A DNA stretch of 64,000 nt from Desmodus rotundus (GCF_022682495.2 NC_071394.1:24958470-25022469); one strand, 5' to 3'; shown: positions 10,856 through 23,520, counted from the stretch's first letter. Translations and numbers: made by a program. Notes: generated by a model from the sequence alone, not told the origin.

Positions 10856-11039
10856 CTACTTTAGAGCACAGGGATGGTGGGGCATACTTTAGAGCAGAGG
10901 GTCCCGGATAAACATATGCGGACCACATATGTTTATCTTCTTTCCCTTGTTTCCGCACTAAAATGACAATGAAGAAAAAATGGTACTAACCCTTTAGTAA
11001 GTGAACAGGAGAGACTACATTAGTGTATTTGAGTTTTCC

Positions 11040-12120
11040 AAAGAACAAAGACACCTAAAGAGAAAGTCCCCAAACTTTGAAAGACAGAAAGCTATTGGAG
11101 CGACAGGTGACTTAATTGGACATGGGCGTGGATTACAAAATAAGAATGGAGGGCTTCATATGAGAATAAACTGATTTTCCCTAAAGAATCTGAGAGTCTT
11201 AGTTCTGCCAGGTACCGAGTAGCGTACAAGGCTAAAACTGAAGGAATGCTGACAGTCAGTCCTTCTCCGTGTTATCCCCCCACCCCAGGAAGCCACAGAC
11301 TCACCCAATTCTACCAGGGTTGTTCCCAGGAGACAGAGAGCTACAGATGTTCTTGCACTCGAGCTACCTGACACAAACCCGGGCAAAGATACGGCACAGG
11401 GTGGAGAGATACTGATCTGAGTAACTGTCTGTCTAGGGACGTGGGAAGCCCTCATCCTTTTCCTGCCCGGTTCCCAAAAGATTGGTAGGTAGACATATAC
11501 CACCATCCCCGATTTTTTGAAAAACTTACATCTTGGAGGAAAAAACCTCTACATATGGACAAGGAAAAAGTCTGAGTTCACCTTACCATGAAGCCCCCCG
11601 GTACCAAGCCCCGTTAGTGCACGGGGAGCTTTCCAATGCGCACAAATACAGATGGGCAGCCAGGCATCATCAGGCACTTGAGGAAGGCGTATGAGAGACA
11701 GAGACCAAACCAAGCAAGCGGATAAAAGGAAATTTGGAGGAAACAGATTATGCAGGGGACAGAAGAAAACAAAATAAATCACAAAATAAACAAAAATATT
11801 AATATCTTAAATGAGAAACTATTACATTCATTAAAAAAGAATAGGATGCTATGGAAAATTAAAATAATAAGATGGCTGAAATAAAGAACTCTATAGAAGG
11901 ATTAGAAGACAAAGCTGAGGGAAGAGATGGACAGTTAGAGAGAAAATCCTCCTAATCAGAGGATCAGTCTAAGCGTGCAACATCTGAATAAACAGGCTTC
12001 AGAAAGAGATAACAGGGAGAATGGAAGTGGGGGGATGACAATCAAATAATGAATAAGAACATTCTCAGAACAGCAGGACGCTAGTCTTCAAAATGGGAAG
12101 GTCGGCATCACACTTCGCAA
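11040..12120 (+). mobile_element. Old HAL1/L1 ORF1 relic, 5' part
   Basis: Purine-rich text such as 'gagaaactattacattcatt', 'gaatggaagtggggggatga' and 'cattctcagaacagcaggac' resembles decayed L1-type ORF1 DNA. A matching 3' portion resumes near 13990 on the same strand, beyond younger insertions. No long ORF remains. Boundaries are soft. Confidence 0.4.
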
Positions 12121-12896
12121 TTCTACTACTAAAACATTTCTGGGCTAAAATAAAACTTCAATTAACTCGCTTTTAAAGGGATCTCTCTCACCTTCTCCTC
12201 TCTTTTCAACCCCCCAAAATTCCATGCTGCATTAGTTGATGCTTTTGTTCCTAGTTCACTGAGAAAACAGAAACAACCAGAGAATTTCCTCATCCTCTAA
12301 ATGTACCAACATACCTGTAACTTAATCCACATTCTCTGCAATGGGTGAACAGCTTGAACTCCTATCAGCCAAGTCCACCTGTACACTGGATTCTGCGCAC
12401 CTGACTAGCTAAGGACTTTGTTTTTGCAATTGTCTGCTATCCCGGCAATAATCTCCCCCGTCTACGCTACAGTGATTCCTCCATCAGACAAGCTTGCTCT
12501 ATTACCTCCCACCATTAAAAAAGAAACCCACAAAACAATACCTTTTCTTGACTCTACATTCCAATCCCCATCCAACCGTTGTTCCACTTTCCTATTCCCC
12601 TTCATAAAAAAACTCCTCAAAATGGTTGGTTATGCTCATTTTCTCCAATTCCACTCTTCCATTTCCTCTTGAGCCCACTCCCCAATCAGGTTTGCCCCGC
12701 ACAGTCCAGTGAAAACAGCTTTCAGAGTCAAAATAACCTCCTCATTGTCAAACCCAATAGTCAATCCTGAGTCATCATCCTACTCAAATCTGAACAACAT
12801 TTGCCCTCCTTCTGAGATGTGAGTACTTTTTTCACTTGGCCTCTAGAATGCCAGTTCCCCTGGGTTTCTACCTATCTCACTGGCTGTTCCTTTTCT

Positions 12897-13110
12897 TTCT
12901 TTCAAAATTGATTTGAGAGAGAGAGAAAGACAGAGAAGAGGGAGAGGGGAGAAAGAGAGAGAGAGAGAAACACAGAGACACCGATTTGGTGCTCCACTCA
13001 CTGATGCAGTCCCTGGTCGATTCCTGCATGTGCCCTGATCAGGGAGGGAACCTGCAACCTTGGCGTTCGGGGACAATGCTCTCACCAACTGAGCACCCAG
13101 CAGGCTGGCC
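12897..13110 (-). mobile_element. Ves SINE, older subtype
   Basis: Reverse copy; its head (reversed) reads 'ggccagcctgctgggtgctc', with B-box-like 'aggttccctccctgatcagg' and a (ga)n body. The tRNA head differs from the other Ves copies here. The direct repeat 'ttccttttct' flanks both ends (12887-12896 and 13111-13120). Confidence 0.85.
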
Positions 13111-13309
13111 TTCCTTTTCTGATCCTCTTCCATTTCCCAATTCTAAATAACGAAGTGCCCCAGAGCTCAATCCTCAGACTGCTTCTCACTTCTCAGGGGA
13201 AACTCACCCAGAACCATGGTATTAAATACCAGCTACACATGAAAGATTCCCAAATTTATCTCTGGCACCCAACGCTCCTGTGAACGCTACACGTTAATGA
13301 CCATCTGCC

Positions 13310-13685
13310 GCCTGGACAATTCCATTCACTGTCATCACGCATCTCTGAAGTATATTTCTGTCTCAGAGTCTTTGCATTTACTGTTCCCTTTGCCTAGAAC
13401 ACTCTTCCACCAGATAGTCACATAGCTTGTGTCCTCATTTATTTGGGTCTCTGCTCAACTGTCACCTCAGAGTCATTCCCTGGCCACTCTGTATAAAAAA
13501 TTATCCTGTCATCCTCTGTTCCATTACACCATTTTGCATTTATTTATCACTATCTGACATTTCATTAAATACTATTTATTTCTTAGTTTCTGCCTTCACC
13601 ACTGGAATATAAATTCCATGAGGGACGAAATTTAATTTTTTTCTCTGTTACATCCCAGTGCCTAGAACACTGTGTATATACATAT
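13310..13685 (+). mobile_element. L2 LINE 3' region
   Basis: Order 'tttgcctagaacactcttcc', 'tctctgctcaactgtcacct', 'attccctggccactctgtat', 'ggaatataaattccatgagg' and 'cccagtgcctagaacactg' is the L2 3' end on the plus strand. Confidence 0.75.
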
Positions 13686-13689
13686 GTAC

Positions 13690-13951
13690 TTTTATTTATT
13701 TATTTATATATTTATTTATTTATTATCCTCATCTGAGGACATGCTTATTGATTTTAGAAAAAGGGGATGAGAGGAAGAGAGAGTGAGAGAGAAATATCGA
13801 TGTGAGAGAGAAACATTGATTGGTTGCCTCTTTATGTGTCCCAAACAGGGCCTGAACCCACAACTTGGGCATGTGACCTAAGGGAGAATAGAATGCAGCC
13901 TTTTGGTTTAGGGGATGATGCTTCAACCAAGTGAACCAGACCGGCTAGGGC
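13690..13951 (-). mobile_element. Ves SINE with 'ctgaggacat' body
   Basis: Reverse copy: (ttta)n tail on the left, then 'tatcctcatctgaggacatg', a ga-rich block and 'gagaaacattgattggttgc'. The reversed head 'gccctagccggtctggttca' ends near 13951. The internal 'ctgaggacat' is typical of other Ves subfamilies, so at least three subtypes occur in this window. Confidence 0.85.
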
Positions 13952-13989
13952 ATTTATACAAAAATGTATTGAAAAACTGAATGACTATC

Positions 13990-14700
13990 CAGACCAATGA
14001 AGGAGCAATGACAGGCTTATCCATAAAAAGTTTTAGAGAATCATGATAAAGAAATAATAAATGATTCCAGAGAGGAAAACAAAACAGATTACATGCAAAG
14101 GAATTAAGTTCTGAATATTTGATAATATCAGATGCTAGAAGACATGAGGGAATAATTAATATTCTGAAGGATCACTGCTTTCAACCTAGAATTCTATACC
14201 CAACTAAACATTCAGGTAAGGGCAAAATAATGACCATTTTGGCCCTGTAAGGAATAAATTTTAACTTTAAAGAATCACTTTTAAGGAAGCCACTGTAGGA
14301 TGTGGTATTTCTCAAACACCGTGAAGAACTATATGAATAAAGCAGAAAGGAAAATGCCACAGGACTCGGGGATCAGCTAATCCGACACTGGAGAAGGGCA
14401 GGAGGAAGCTCCAGCATGGCAGCTACTATCTAGTTTGGAAAGCAGTCACAGCGTGTTGATGGGACGGACAGCTTAGGGAGAAAGGCCTCCAAGAGGATGG
14501 AAGTGAAGAATTGGAATGCCAGGTTATATATTTTGAACATTTGAGAAGATTGCTGCTAGAGGTCTGATAAGTCTTTTGGGAGATCTGAAAAAAATTAGTA
14601 ATAGTTACACAGAAAACAAAGCAAATGGGGGAAAATGCATTACCGCGTTGACTATGGGGCACAGGTATTAAAGAAATTAAGCAATCAGAGTATACTACTT
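13990..14700 (+). mobile_element. Old HAL1/L1 ORF1 relic, 3' part
   Basis: The string 'aacctagaattctatacccaactaaa' (14187 on), then an aggcaa-like region and 'aaggaagccactgtaggatg', follows the C-terminal end of L1/HAL1 ORF1 and its 3' flank. It probably continues the relic at 11040-12120. No coding capacity remains. Confidence 0.5.
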
Positions 14701-15214
14701 GCCTCTGTAGAATACAATATTTAATATTCCTAGTAATGTTGGCACTGACTATTCACTTAACCAAGAATTGTGTTAGGAGGTTGGGAGGAGAAGTAAAAGT
14801 GGTGGAGTAAAAGAAATCAATTATCAACTACCATAATATAAAAGAATAAAGAAATACTACCTGAAGTTCTGAACTGATGAATAAATGAGAGTGAGCATAT
14901 TAGTGAGAGTACAGGAAGTGCTCAGCTAACGTTGTTGATAGACTTTAAGTAAAATGATGCAAAATCAATTTCTACCATAGGCTAATTGATATAAACAAGA
15001 ATAGGTTACTATAGCATCTCATCAACATTACAATTAAATGATGCTGAACAAAACTGCTATTCAGGACATTAATATTTGTTGCTATACAGCCTACATATCA
15101 GGAAACACCTGAAGGAGTTCAAAGCGGCTTTTTTGGGGGGAAAGACTTCAGTGAGAGTGGAGAAGGGTGGGTAGGGACTGCTGCTTTTCTGTTAAAAGCC
15201 TTGAACTATGAGAG

Positions 15215-15655
15215 TTTTTTCAGCTTTACTCAAGTATAAATGGTATGTGATAAACTGAACATTTATAAAGCGCACACTCTGATGGGTTTTGAAGCATTAT
15301 CACAACTAAGGTAATAAGTAAATCCATCACCACCAAAAGTTTTTTCTTGCCCCTTTACAATCCCTCCCTTTCACCTCTCCTCTCACACCTCCCCCCACCC
15401 CAGGGACCTCCCACCTCTGGCAACCACCAACCTTGCGATCATTACAGAGTGGCATTTTCTAGGATTTTACATAAATAGAACCCTATACTATATACTCTTT
15501 TTGTCTGGCTTCTTTCACTTAGCATCATTATTTTGAGATTCGCCCATGTTGTTCCATGTACCAATAGTTCATTCTTTTTAGTTGCTGAGTAGTATTCCAT
15601 TGCGTAGCTCTACCATAATCTGTTTACTCCTTCGCCTGTTGATGGACAGTGTGAC
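15215..15655 (-). mobile_element. Old L1 3' fragment
   Basis: Contains 'ttctttcacttagcatcatt', 'tgagtagtattccattgcgt' and 'ttcgcctgttgatgg', the order of a mammalian L1M-type 3' end on the minus strand. Confidence 0.7.
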
Positions 15656-16144
15656 GTGCCCATGGAAGATTTCAGTGTGCACAGGTACTAGTAGGCAGTT
15701 CATAAGTACAGCTATGCAGGTGAAAGACTTAGGTTAAGGATTTGCAAGTCGTCATTATAAAAATGGTCACTGAAATATTTCATTAAATTACCTAAAGAGA
15801 ACATGGAGAGAAAGAGATGAAAATTCTGATTCAAGGGGAATGGACTAAACTTACATATTAACATCTCCCTCCTTTCCAAATGCCACTGAAGTAAGAAAGT
15901 TTATAAATAAATAAAATAAAATCTACAGCTATACACAAACAAACAGGAAAAGTGAACGATAAACTTTACGACATTTTTGAAAGATGAAAAAGAAGGAATA
16001 CGCACTTCCACTTTTAGCAGTATAATCAACTACATATCTCCCCCATAAAACATTCAGATTCTGACTAAACTTCAACAAATATACTTTAAAATGCATTGCT
16101 GAGCACTGTATTTCACTAATAGAATAGTGTAAAACCTATAAAGT

Positions 16145-16325
16145 AAAAGGCACAAAACTATAAGGAGAAACGGGCAATTCCATGATCAGCATAGCAGATT
16201 TCAGTCAACGCACATTTCTTAGTAAATGTAAGGTCAAGCAGACAAAACATAAGTAAATATGGGATGTGACTAATAAGTCTGATTTAAAGGGCACATACAG
16301 CACCCACATCCAACAATGAGAGGAA
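16145..16325 (+). mobile_element. L1 ORF2 fragment
   Basis: Text 'ataaggagaaacgggcaatt', 'gcagatttcagtcaacgcac', 'taaggtcaagcagacaaaac' matches a stretch of L1 ORF2 near its endonuclease half, plus strand. Diverged and short. Confidence 0.5.
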
Positions 16326-17512
16326 AACAACTTTTCAGGACACTGGCCCAGTGGGGAGTTCGGCCCGTCCTGATCGGGCAAAGTGCCTGAGCAGACAGGC
16401 CTGCCACCACTGGTGCAGTTATTCCATCTCTCCCTTATTTGAACAATGCCGAGACCTGCCCCTCTGCCACCCAACAGGGGCTTGTTGCAGAGCAAACAGC
16501 AGAGTACTTTCTCCATGTCCTCTCCTGAGGGGGAGAGTGCCAGACTGTGTGAGTACCCCCATCTGGGACGGAGGTGGAGAAGGGGAGGTGTGGGAAACTG
16601 GTAGCATTTTCTTTGTTTACTGTCCCAAATAAGCCTAGTTCCTAACATTTTTGAGTGCCTGGTAATTAGACCCTATATTAGAAAGAATTAAAACACACTG
16701 TGTTTAATATTCTGAATCAGAAGCCAGTTTGCAATAGCTATGATAAACTCATGGTCAGCACTTAGGAACTGTTATTGCCCAGTTTAAGGGCAGTAAGAAT
16801 AGTAACACACATAGTTTTGCTGCATTAAAGTAATTTTCTTACAGGGCAAACATGGCAAGTCACATCCTTTGTTTAATTCTTCCAAAGTGCCACCACTGGT
16901 TAATTCAACGATGCTGAGATTCATGCAGTCTGCAGAGGATAAATCAGATGCTGGAAACTGAGTAACTCCAGAGGCTAGGCTGGTAAATTCAAGGGGGCAC
17001 AGGACAACAGGGAGCAGCTGGGTGGCAGCTGCCACTAAGCAACATCAGATGTTATTTGGGAGTGTGGGCCCAGAACTGTCAGATACATCAATTTTCAAAA
17101 AACACAAAGTCTGGATTTTTATGTGAAATCTCCAAAATTTTTTATTTTGTCATTTTATTTTGATTTTTTCCAAATCACAACATTTATATTTTATTTTGTC
17201 ATCCCCTGAAGTCCCCCCAAAAGCTTATACCAGGAAAAAAATCTGTGGGCAATGAGGTATTTCATTCAGTCTTCATCATAAGCAACTGGGTTTTTGTTTT
17301 TGTTTCTTTTTAAAGACTAGAAGCTCACAAGATAGGCTGTCAAACAGAAATCTTGTCACTTTAACATAAACATTTAAAATACTGTACGGGACAAGCAAAA
17401 TGTCTTCAGGTCAATCTATTAACTTTCAACTTCTGTTACAAACCAACAGACATGAAGAATTACAGACTTGGAAGGGATCTGAGGGGACTTTAAAGTCTAT
17501 TATTTTCAAAGA

Positions 17513-17541
17513 GAGTGTGTGTGTGTGTGTGTGTGTGTGTT
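17513..17541. repeat. (GT)n microsatellite
   Basis: About 14 uninterrupted GT units inside FZD6 intron 2. A likely length-polymorphic marker. Confidence 0.95.
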
Positions 17542-17834
17542 TTGTCAAGGGACATGTTCTTTAAATAACGAGGTTACAAAGAGCCTGATATACTGAGTAA
17601 ATAAAAGCACAGCTGCTCTGGCTGAAGAGGAAGCCCTCCCCCTGAGTTACCTCTCACTGCTCCCCAGTGACCTCAAAGCACCTCCTGAGATCACAGTTTG
17701 TATGTAACCGATGACCTTGCCCAAACCCTGGAGTTACAGCGAGGAAAGGCAATTCCCCAAATCTAGTCTGAATTAAAATTTAAGTGCCCAGATCCAACGC
17801 TACTTTTACCAATACTATAGCTCCTGATACTAAA

Positions 17835-18040
17835 TCCGAGGTTTGACTTATTCAACACTTACCATGAGCTAGATACTGCGCTTTTTCACATACCAATGCT
17901 TTGTGCAACAGTCAGGTGAGACAGGTGTTCTTATCCTCAGCCTGTAAACGAGGAAACTGAGACGCTAGCCGGTGAGGCAACTTTCATAGAGTCACATGTG
18001 TAGTAAGTGGCAAACAGGATGTGAACCCACGGCATGTCCT
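17835..18040 (-). mobile_element. MIR SINE
   Basis: Reverse MIR order: 'ttaccatgagctagatactg', 'cctgtaaacgaggaaactga', 'gtagtaagtggcaaacagga' and 'gtgaaccca'. Confidence 0.8.
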
Positions 18041-20471
18041 CTCTGACACTGGCTGGCACTGAGCTGTCACTCAGCTCTCCCTGAAAATCACCCTTCCCCA
18101 AGGCAGTCACTCATGCCAACAAGGATGAAGGGGGGAAGTATGTCAAAAGAGGCTTGGGAATCTTCTACATAAAACAAAACTCTTCAGTTTGAAAAACAAA
18201 TGTTCACAGTAGGACACTTAGTCAGAAGTCATGTTTAGAACATTCCAGATGTTGTGTGTACCTCCTGAAGCAGGTAATTCTGGAACAAATAATTTTAGAA
18301 CAAATAGCACTTTAAATAATGGGTAATCAGCCTACTACTGAACTCATCCTAACAGGTTAAAAACATAAACCAAATGAGCATATTTCCTTAATCTTTTGAA
18401 GTAAAGATCTCAATCGGAATCTTTTATGCTGTTCCACAAGACGTCCTGAGTATCATTCTCAGAAACCAAACTTTGAGTTGAAAAGGCTTCCTGACCTGGC
18501 TTATTGTGACATTTCCCACGTCCTCGATCTTACACTCAGAATTGCTGACAGGTGCAGCAACCACATAAAGAATGGGCTGTAAGTGACCTCAGTAAGAGGA
18601 ATTCTTGAACTGGTTTTCTAGCCCGTCTGGGGCTGAAAGCAGGAAATATTCTGTCAGCTGCTCAGCTCTGTGCCTCAATTTCATCGTCAGAGGCTCTAAT
18701 CATATCACTGTTTAACAGGCCATTATACTGGCCCATTGTATGTAGGGCATAGAGCCGATGAGGCCAGTAAGATTAACCCTCCATAAATAAAAGGGACCTT
18801 CCACCTTGGTTTTGCTAATACTCCCTGGTACCCCCTGGACACAATTATGGGACACCCGGAGTAATCAACCCAAGCTACTCATGAAGGGGGCACTATCTAA
18901 CTCACCTACTCGTGGCATCCTCAAGTGGCCCGAGCAGGACTGGAGGCGTGGGAAAGAAGTGCGAGCACATTCTCTCAGTCTCAGACTGCCCACTTCTGCC
19001 AGGCTACCGCCCTTCCCTTGCAGCACACCAGCTAGTCCCCACGCTACAATGACGTGACAATGAAGGAGCCACAACGTGGGCCCGTGGCGTGCGGCAACGT
19101 AAGACCCTGAGTCCAGGATAGGTTAGTCTAGGTTAGACCAGGTTCAGAAAAGTCTAGGGTAGAATTCTAACAGACAGCCATCAAAAGAAGGAAGGCATGT
19201 TGATGTTTTAAAAATACATAAAGCCAACCCGAAGCGGAATGTCTCTGCAGCAGTGTCTTGGCGGTGCCTTGCCTCCTTTAGGACTAAAGGCCCAAGATAC
19301 AGAAACATTCGCCACCTCTCTGAAGCGTGAATCAGAACCCCACTGGCACCCGGAAACGAGCAACTTCACCGGCCGCCAGGGCCACGCGACGGCGAAGCAC
19401 CAGACTCTCGCTTCAGGGTTTGTGCTTTCCACTCGCGGTGGCATATACAGTAACGCTCAAGAAGTATCAAAAGCTTCATTTCTTACTTTAAAATGGCACC
19501 AAAAAGAAAGATAATTTCTAGTGATGTAATGAAAAGAGAGAGAAAGTGACTGGAAAAAAAGTGATGGGCGTTAGCTAGAAACTGACTATTAAGGCCTAAA
19601 GGGGTCCTTAAAGATTTACGCCTCACAGAACAAATACTGTCGAAATGGTTACAGGGTCTTGAGTAAATCCTTTGAGAATATTAGTGGGCTACCGTACAAT
19701 AAAATGATTAAAACTTTGCCACTTATTTGCATAAATGTGACCCATCTCAGGCACGTCATCTTCCTTAACAGTGCAAAGTGGAGCCTGGAACATAAGACCA
19801 AAGTAAAAAGCAAAAATTTATAATATTTCCAAAGTGGAAAAGTTTCTATTTTTAAAATATTTAAGAGAGCATTACAAAATTTTAATTATTTACCCAAAAG
19901 AGCTTTCCTTTGGCAATTAGACAAATATACAGAGTAACTGGTTGGCACTATTTAAAAAGTATCTGTCCACTGAAGTGTCAATTCTTTTAATTTAAAACTC
20001 GTAACTTGAAAAAATGTATTTCTGGGGAAGCTACACATTCAATAAACATTAATGAATGAATACACGACAAACAGACAAATTAGAGTAATAAGGCTTCATT
20101 ATCTAGACGCTACCTCCTCAAGAAAAGGAAATAATCATAACACCACAGTTGCCCAATGGTCTGAAAGAACCACGTCGCTCTGTGGCCAGGTTTCCCCTGA
20201 GCGTATAAATAATAATGTCCTACACCTAGAGCATCAGGGAATGGCTTTGTAGGAACCTGGTGCCAAAATGCAGAGCCTCCCAGAAGAAATACTGGCCTCA
20301 GGTCACATCCAGGTCTAACCCTGATTCTGCAGACTCAGAGGTAGTTAATGTACTTCCCTACTACTGCCAACACAACATCACCAAAGAAAGTATGCTTGCA
20401 GTTTCTACATTTAAAACACAACAGCCACCACACATACAACTGACTCGGAACCCTTTTCAAGATCTATTGTT

Positions 20472-20683
20472 TAAAAGATTTTATTTATTTTTAGAGAGAG
20501 GGGAAGGGAGGGAGGAAGAGAGGGAAACACCGATGTATGCGAGAAACATTGATTGGTTGCCTCTAATACACCCCCAACTGGGGACCTAGTCTGCAACCCA
20601 AGGCAGTGCCCTGACTGGGAATCGAACCAGCGACCTTTCGGTTTGCAGGATGACGCCCAACCCACTGAGCCACACCAGTCAGG
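20472..20683 (-). mobile_element. Ves SINE (bat tRNA-derived)
   Basis: Reverse copy: tail 'attttatttatttttagaga' on the left, body with 'gagaaacattgattggttgc', reversed B box 'gggaatcgaacc' and reversed head 'gtcctgactggtgtggctca'. Confidence 0.93.
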
Positions 20684-21612
20684 ACTCAGTATCTATTTCA
20701 TTTTCAATGACTCAACAGCTTACTTTCAGAATAGTTAGTTATTTTCAGAGAGCCTTCCCTGAAAATAAAGAGGCCAGTCACACTAACCACGTTCCTGCCT
20801 GTGTGGGGCGGTGTAAGAGTAGAGAAGGAGGAAAGGAAGGGGTCCACCAGACCCTTCTACAAGCAGAAAAATGAAAATGTTTAAAAACCACTGCCCAACA
20901 GAAACAGATTTTTCTTAAGTTTGTTTACACAGTTTTTCTCCATACCTTTCTTCCTTTAATGGAATAGAGACATTTTAGTGGTGCACATTAACAGGTGGAA
21001 AGGAAAGGGGCTGGGCTTTTTTCCCTTTGGCTCACTTCCCTTTAGACTTTTCAAATGGCCACATGCTGTTCCAAACATAATACGTGGCTTTGCTTTTGCC
21101 TAGAGCTCATTGAAGGCAATTCAAAAAGAAAAACAAATATTCCTCTTTCCATTTTCCCTAGATCAGCCTCAGCTCTTTTTGGATGAAGTCAGCCTCTCAA
21201 GGGACTTCCACCCAACAATCTGAGAAACACCGCTCCAGACACGGAACAAAAAGGAGCACAATGGGAAACCCGCAGCCGCTTGTTTTTGCACCTGGGAAAA
21301 TCAGACTGTACAACATCCTTCTAAGAAGCCAACCTGCTGTTCACAATTGTACATTAACTCTTTGTAATACAAATTAATTTAGCTTCGGGTTAAGAAAATA
21401 AGGAAAAACCCAAGTCCTTGATTTCAAGCAATCTCTGAAACAAAACTAAAAAACCAGGATATCCCCCGAGTCTTTTGGTTTGTGATAAATTTGACTTAAA
21501 ATTTTTTCTGTGTAAAGTAAATAATATAACTCAGGTAACATTAATAAGAATGCACAATGTTTGTTTATACGTACGTAACACTTGAGAACACTTACAAGTC
21601 CTTTCAACCCGA

Positions 21613-21859
21613 GTTCAGCAAACTACAGCCCATGGGCCAAAAAACAAAAAACAGAAACAACCCCCCCCCCCCATGGCCTACTGCCTATTTCTGTAAATAA
21701 AGTTTTATTGAAACACATCCATACTTACTTGTTTATATATTCTCTGTGGCTGCTTTTTGCTGCTATTGCAGAGCTGAGTAGCTGTGACAGAGACTGTATG
21801 GTGTGCAAAGCCGAAATATTTATTATTTGGGTCTTTATGGAAAAAGTTTGCATTCCCTG
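21613..21859. mobile_element. hAT-type nonautonomous DNA transposon
   Basis: Left end 'cagcaaactacagcccatgg'; right end reversed 'cagggaatgcaaac'. Inside are 'taaataaagttttattgaaa' and 'gctgagtagctgtgacagag', a common mammalian hAT family. A run of 13 C at about 21661-21673 replaces part of the expected 'ggcccgc' text. Confidence 0.7.
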
Positions 21860-21866
21860 CTCTAAA

Positions 21867-22043
21867 CAAGTGGGTCTCAAAAATCAACATTCCTAAGAAA
21901 CACCTGGACAATCTTAAAATACAGTTCCTTGGGCTCTGTCTTCGTAGGTCATGATGCTCTAGGTTGGGATGGAGCCCATGAGCTTGCATTTCTAGCGAGT
22001 TCTCAAGCTGCTGGTCTACAGAACTAAACGGTGAGAACCACTG
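21867..22043. mobile_element. MER5-like hAT MITE
   Basis: Starts 'caagtgggtctcaaaa' and ends 'ggtgagaaccactg', with 'gagcttgcatttctagcgag' inside, as in MER5A/MER20 elements. A partial 'tctaaa' duplication flanks it. It sits 7 bp from the preceding hAT element. Confidence 0.7.
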
Positions 22044-22739
22044 TTCTAAACCTGCTCATGTAATCACTGACCTGCAAAGACCATACATGCTGTGAGGTCT
22101 GTGAACCGGGATGGCATCACACAAAATGAAAACTGAGGCATAAAAGAGGAGTGAGATAGAGGAGTGAATAACATGAAATTCCTGGAAGCTAAGAAGGCAC
22201 AACATCAGGTATTTCTTTGGCCCCTCATCCTAACACTGATCCATAGTGAACACTGGAAATTCAACAGGGACCAGCAGAAACCAAAGGCAGTGAGGCTGGA
22301 GATGTAAAACCCACTCTATTCTTTAGAGAAGCTATAAAACACTTCTTAAAAAAGGAAAAGTCAAGGCATATGCAGTTAATAATTTAGTAGTTGTCTTGAC
22401 TATAAATTTAAGTGCTAAAATAAAATGTCTGGAAAAATTCTGACATATAGTTTATAATACAATGGTCCAATCAAAAGATGAATTCCCTCACTCCATAAAA
22501 ATAAGTATAAATGGTTAAAAATGAAATTCTCTAAATAAATTCTAACACACATGTGGCAAGCTAATATGGAAAAGAACAGAGGATGCCAACTGACATTTTA
22601 TTAGAACTAGGCTCCGGCAGAAAGTGGATGTGTAAACCACCTGTACGTATTAGAATGCATTTTACTCGGGCACCGCAGAAGATGAAGGTGGGAGGGAAGG
22701 ATCTGGGGGGATACTCTCTTTGCTGGTTCATTAGGACAG

Positions 22740-22914
22740 GAAACAGCACCTTTTTCTTTATTCGGCCTCTATTGAGCATCTACTGTGCTCAGAGGCCCTG
22801 TGCTGGGCATGGGGGGTAGAAATGAAAGAACCCCACCTCTAGTTTGCAATCTAGTGAGAGAGCCACGTAAGTAGTTGCAACACAGCACGCTAAGAATAAG
22901 AACAGTTGTATGTA
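22740..22914 (-). mobile_element. L2 fragment (3' piece of a split element)
   Basis: Texts 'attgagcatctactgtgctc', 'ctgtgctgggcatggggggt' and 'tctagtgagagagcc' are L2 on the minus strand. The element continues after a TA-flanked insertion at 22915-23035. Confidence 0.65.
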
Positions 22915-23035
22915 CTGGGTTGAACAAAAGTAGATTTATAGCTGTGAGTATGTGAAACAGAGTTTTTTCTTGTATTATTATTTAGTATTGTATTATTTGC
23001 CACATGAACTGTAAACCTACTTTTGTCCAATCCTG
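22915..23035. mobile_element. TA-flanked palindromic MITE, copy 1
   Basis: A 121-bp element with long inverted ends: left 'gttgaacaaaagtagattta', right reversed 'attggacaaaagtaggttta'. Preceded by TA (22913-22914); the right duplicate seems mutated to CA. Same family as 37514-37650. Size, ends and TA target fit a Tc1/mariner-type MITE. It interrupts an L2 fragment. Confidence 0.8.
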
Positions 23036-23520
23036 CATTAAGCACGATAGAGCGTAAAGAGTGAGCTGATTAAATAAGCTTGCGAGAAAGGTGAAAGAAG
23101 GCTTCACTAAGCACAGAGTTACTGCTTTAACTGAGCACTGAAGGAACTGAGCAGGTGAGTAAGGGTCGGTAGAGAGGCAGTGGATACCTTACTATGTGCA
23201 AAGGTACGAAAGTGAGAGAATACGGATTTGAGTTCTACAGGTTGGTCCCTTTGGTTGAGGCAGAATGTGTACACTGGAAGGGAGGGTCCCACGTGAAGTC
23301 ACATGGATGCCACATTAGAGTCAGGTCTTTACTGTTTCAGCTTTAGGAAAATAGTGAAGAATTTAATCCCGGAGTGGACTGTGTGGATTTGCATTTTAGT
23401 AAAATCACTTTGGTACTACAGAGAGGAGCAACTGAAGGCTAACAATTTTATTTTTGATTGGAAAGTTCTAAGGAGACTTTGTGTGCGTGGCACAGATGAG
23501 AGGGAAAATGGTAGAACCAA
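23036..23520 (-). mobile_element. L2 fragment (continuation)
   Basis: Texts 'aaggcttcactaagcacaga', 'tgagcactgaaggaactgag', 'tatgtgcaaaggtacgaaag' and 'ttagtaaaatcactttggta' follow L2 minus-strand order and continue the piece at 22740-22914. Confidence 0.55.
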
